A stretch of 7,596 bases of DNA from Candidatus Bathyarchaeota archaeon (GTDB lineage: Archaea; Thermoproteota; Bathyarchaeia; Bathyarchaeales; SOJC01), in assembly GCA_023131555.1 (NCBI GenBank), contig JAGLZJ010000038.1:1-7596 (forward strand), written 5' to 3'. Positions within the stretch are counted from its first letter, which is position 1; every line of letters starts with the position of its first letter. The notes below the pieces were generated by a model. That model searched no databases. It saw nothing but the letters and a program-made list of their open reading frames with translations, and was not told where the DNA came from. The position numbers and the translations under genes are program-made. Shown one piece after another: positions 5,780 through 7,596 of this stretch.

Positions 5780-5803
5780 AAAGGAAGATCGTGGAAAAGA
5801 AAA

Positions 5804-5809
5804 GAGGTG
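5804..5809 (+). promoter_or_regulatory. Shine-Dalgarno site of rpl12
   Basis: GAGGTG lies 6 nt before the ATG at 5816. The GTG within it (5807) is in frame but is part of this site, so ATG 5816 is the preferred start. A strong site fits the need for several P1 copies per ribosome. Confidence 0.65.
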
Positions 5810-5815
5810 GAAATA

Positions 5816-6130
5816 ATGGAATACGTCTACGCTGCACTGCTCCTGCATAAAGCGGGAAAAGCCGTAAATGAGAAGAACGTCAAACAGTTGCTGGATGCTG
5901 CGGGAATCAAAGCGGATTCAGTTAGAGTTAAAGCTCTCGTCGCCTCACTTGAAGAAGTCAACATAGATGAGGCCGTGAAAGCAACACCGGCAATCATGGT
6001 TGCTCCTCCTGTAGCACCAACTGCCGTTGCAGACGAGAAGAAGACTGAAGCAAAGGAAGAGAAGAAGAAAGAAGAAGACAAAGAGAAAGAAGACGCAGCT
6101 CTTGAAGGACTTGGAGCTCTCTTCGGCTAA
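5816..6130 (+). CDS. rpl12: Large-subunit ribosomal protein P1 (L12, archaeal/eukaryal type)
   Basis: The 104-residue product starts MEYVYAALLLHKAGKAVNEK, the standard archaeal L12/P1 dimerisation domain (1-58). An Ala/Pro/Val hinge (59-73) and a highly charged Glu/Lys linker (74-94) follow, and the tail ALEGLGALFG contacts elongation factors aEF1A and aEF2. P1 dimers sit on the helical spine of uL10. An upstream in-frame GTG at 5807 would add three residues (MEI) but falls in the Shine-Dalgarno, so ATG 5816 was chosen. It is the last gene of the ribosomal unit, followed by a T-run that may end transcription. Confidence 0.96.
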   Translation: MEYVYAALLLHKAGKAVNEKNVKQLLDAAGIKADSVRVKALVASLEEVNIDEAVKATPAIMVAPPVAPTAVADEKKTEAKEEKKKEEDKEKEDAALEGLGALFG

Positions 6131-6151
6131 GGCAGTATTCTATGCATTAGA

Positions 6152-6158
6152 TTTTTTT
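6152..6158 (+). terminator. Poly-T terminator after rpl12
   Basis: Seven consecutive Ts begin 22 nt after the rpl12 stop codon, with no obvious hairpin before them. Archaeal RNA polymerase commonly terminates at such U-tracts. The TATA box downstream, before alaS, agrees with a transcript end here. Confidence 0.5.
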
Positions 6159-6202
6159 CAACTATTGCGACTCACTTTTGCCCTCTGCCACCGCAGAACT
6201 TC

Positions 6203-6209
6203 TTTTATA
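6203..6209 (+). promoter_or_regulatory. TATA box for alaS
   Basis: TTTTATA is placed to start a transcript near 6232. That leaves a leader of about 40 nt before the ATG at 6272, or only about 6 nt before another ATG at 6238 in a different frame. Confidence 0.45.
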
Positions 6210-6261
6210 CAGTTGAGTCCATGGTCTGCTTACCCACATGTCGATTTCCGTCCAGTTAGCC

Positions 6262-6266
6262 GAGGA
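6262..6266 (+). promoter_or_regulatory. Shine-Dalgarno site of alaS
   Basis: GAGGA lies 5 nt before the ATG at 6272 and supports that codon as the alaS start in the sequence as given. Confidence 0.5.
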
Positions 6267-6271
6267 CTTAG

Positions 6272-7596
6272 ATGAAAAAGCGTCTTTCGAAACATGAATA
6301 TGAACTTCCCTTCTTCAAGAAGGAAGGCTTCGTCAGGAGGCAGTGCCTTAAATGCGGTGAACACTACTGGACTCTCCGTCCCGAATCTGAGACGTGTGGA
6401 GAAGCGAACCCAGAAGGATGTGGAGAACTATCTTTTATCAATAATCCGCCCACTAAGAGAGCCTTCACCATGGGGGAGATGCGTGAGACCTTCCTTTCCT
6501 TCTTTGAGAAACATGACCACACCAGGATGAACCCGTATCCAATAGTTGCCCGTTGGCGAGATGACCTGTACCTAACCAGCGCAAGCATCGTGGATTTTCA
6601 ACCCTACGTGACCGACGGAATTATCCCGCCACCCGCGAATCCCCTCGTCATCAGTCAACCATGCATTCGACTCGTCGATGTCGCCAACACTGGTCCCACC
6701 TTCGGTCGGCACCTAACCATCTTCGAGATGGGGGGACACCACGCCTTCAATTATCCCGAGAAAACAGTCTACTGGAAGGATGAAACCGTCAGATACCATA
6801 ATGAGTTCGTCAGAAAGGAGTTAGGAGTCTCGGCTGAGGAAGTGACTTACAAAGAAGACGTGTGGAGCGGTGGCGGAAACGGAGGCCCCTCTTTAGAGAC
6901 AATAGTAGGAGGACTCGAACTTGACACGCTAGTGTTCATGAAGTTCAAGGTAAAAGGTGGGGAGTTCACCGAGATACCAATTAAAACTGTTGATACAGGC
7001 TACGGGATGGAACGCTACACGTGGGTGTCACAGGGTGCAATAAGTGGCTTCCACGCCGTCTACGGTAGGATTCTCGAAAAAGTGGTTAAGATAGCCAGCT
7101 TGGGCGAGGTTGACCAAAGTATGCTGATGAAGGCGGCTAGGTTTTCCGGAGGGTTCTCAATCGAGAAGTCAGCAAGTAGACGCCTTGACCGTTGGAGGAG
7201 AGCTGCTGAGGCAATCGAAGTGAGCGTAAAAGAGCTTGCAGACACTCTCAAACCGATAGAAAATACATTTGCAGTCCTCGACCACACAAGGAGCTTGGCT
7301 TTTCTGCTGGCTGAAGGCGTCGTGCCCTCAAACGTCCAAGAAGGATATCTCACAAGGCTCCTAATACGAAGAACTCAACGAAAACTCAAGGCGCTAGGAA
7401 TCGAAGACTCACTAAATGAAATCGTCGAGATGCAGATAGAGGAGTGGAGCTGTGACTTCCCCCATCTCAGAAAGATGCACGATGAGATCCTTCAAATTCT
7501 GAAGGTTGAAAGGGAAAAGTTTCAGAAGACTCTGCTCAGAGGAAATGCTCTTGTTAAACGCACAGCCAAAGACCTCAAGTCAAAGAAGAAGCGGAA
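6272..7596 (+). CDS. alaS: Alanyl-tRNA synthetase, archaeal type (3' end beyond window)
   Basis: The frame is open from ATG 6272 to the window edge, giving 441 codons of an enzyme usually near 900 residues that charges tRNA-Ala. The archaeal N-terminal extension has four cysteines, C25/C28 (CLKC), C42 and C50, a likely zinc site. The class II core follows: motif 1 around residues 70-98 (MRETFLSFFEKH to ARWRDD), motif 2 around 131-158 (CIRLVDVANTGPTFGRHLTI, then FEMGGHHAF), a glycine-rich ATP loop GGGNGGP (200-206) and motif 3 DTGYGMERYTW (241-251). LDHTRSLAFLLAEG (336-349) begins the tRNA-recognition helices. The visible end is a charged helix, and the editing and C-Ala domains must lie outside. 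The start directly follows an in-frame TAG. A neighbouring frame (6238-6297) could be a displaced N-terminal extension. alaS after rpl12 is a known archaeal arrangement. Confidence 0.96.
   Translation, partial: MKKRLSKHEYELPFFKKEGFVRRQCLKCGEHYWTLRPESETCGEANPEGCGELSFINNPPTKRAFTMGEMRETFLSFFEKHDHTRMNPYPIVARWRDDLYLTSASIVDFQPYVTDGIIPPPANPLVISQPCIRLVDVANTGPTFGRHLTIFEMGGHHAFNYPEKTVYWKDETVRYHNEFVRKELGVSAEEVTYKEDVWSGGGNGGPSLETIVGGLELDTLVFMKFKVKGGEFTEIPIKTVDTGYGMERYTWVSQGAISGFHAVYGRILEKVVKIASLGEVDQSMLMKAARFSGGFSIEKSASRRLDRWRRAAEAIEVSVKELADTLKPIENTFAVLDHTRSLAFLLAEGVVPSNVQEGYLTRLLIRRTQRKLKALGIEDSLNEIVEMQIEEWSCDFPHLRKMHDEILQILKVEREKFQKTLLRGNALVKRTAKDLKSKKKR

Noticed and set aside
5807..5815. GTG at 5807 as the start of rpl12
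   Set aside because: It lies inside the Shine-Dalgarno GAGGTG, and the family N-terminus MEYVY begins at ATG 5816.
6221..6259. Twelve-codon frame starting at ATG 6221 before alaS
   Set aside because: It lies upstream of the likely transcript start, is very short and has no Shine-Dalgarno.
6027..6530. Plus-strand frames at 6027-6275 (Lys/Arg-rich) and 6294-6530
   Set aside because: The first is the rpl12 linker read in another frame, and the second is alaS read in another frame. Neither resembles a protein family.
1..7596. CRISPR arrays, insertion sequences, tRNA genes, long repeats or mobile element ends
   Set aside because: Reading both strands I saw no regularly spaced repeats, transposase genes, flanking inverted repeats or tRNA-like folds.

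Overview
The window is archaeal. It carries archaeal-type versions of the translocon subunit SecE, the elongation factor Spt5, ribosomal proteins uL11, uL1, uL10/P0 and P1 (L12), alanyl-tRNA synthetase, the RNase P protein Rpp21/Rnp4 and a small CRM-domain protein. TATA-like boxes lie upstream of several starts. The GPTFGRHLTIFEMGG stretch of AlaS resembles TACK-group enzymes as I remember them. A Bathyarchaeia-like or related organism is my best guess, but that placement is inference from sequence style, not from a search. Base composition is moderate and nothing looks like phage, plasmid, transposon or CRISPR. I see no tRNA or rRNA gene.

Left part, 1-2264. On the minus strand a radical SAM protein (132-1133) is followed after 18 nt by the start of a second gene (1-113, cut by the window edge) whose N-terminus looks like a charged coiled coil. 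Divergent from these, on the plus strand, is a second radical SAM protein (1194-2264). The two radical SAM enzymes belong to different biotin-synthase-related families. Together they fit the archaeal split lipoyl synthase (LipS1/LipS2), which adds two sulfurs to protein-bound octanoate. That assignment is an inference from family resemblance and pairing. The 60-bp space between them holds an AT-rich element that may serve as promoter for both.

Middle part, 2278-2881. A minus-strand two-gene unit encodes Rnp4 and the CRM/YhbY-like RNA-binding protein. The genes overlap by 20 nt and converge tail to tail with the second radical SAM gene.

Right part, 3032-7596. This is the classic archaeal transcription/translation operon secE - spt5 - rpl11 - rpl1 - rpl10 - rpl12, followed by alaS. 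The secE gene is only 56 codons long and starts with TTG. rpl11 also starts with TTG, inside the end of spt5. A TATA-like box between rpl11 and rpl1 suggests an extra promoter for the rpl1-rpl10-rpl12 stalk unit. A run of seven Ts after rpl12 and a new TATA box before alaS suggest that alaS is transcribed separately. The uL10 here lacks the usual acidic GLGALFG-type tail, which is present on P1. AlaS runs off the right edge after 441 codons.

There is no stretch over 300 bases without a gene. I found no convincing wholly new multi-gene system. The points most worth a second look are the divergent radical SAM pair, the tail-less uL10, the uncertain AlaS N-terminus (possible frame break or overlapping upstream frame), and the small hairpin over the rpl1 ribosome binding site.
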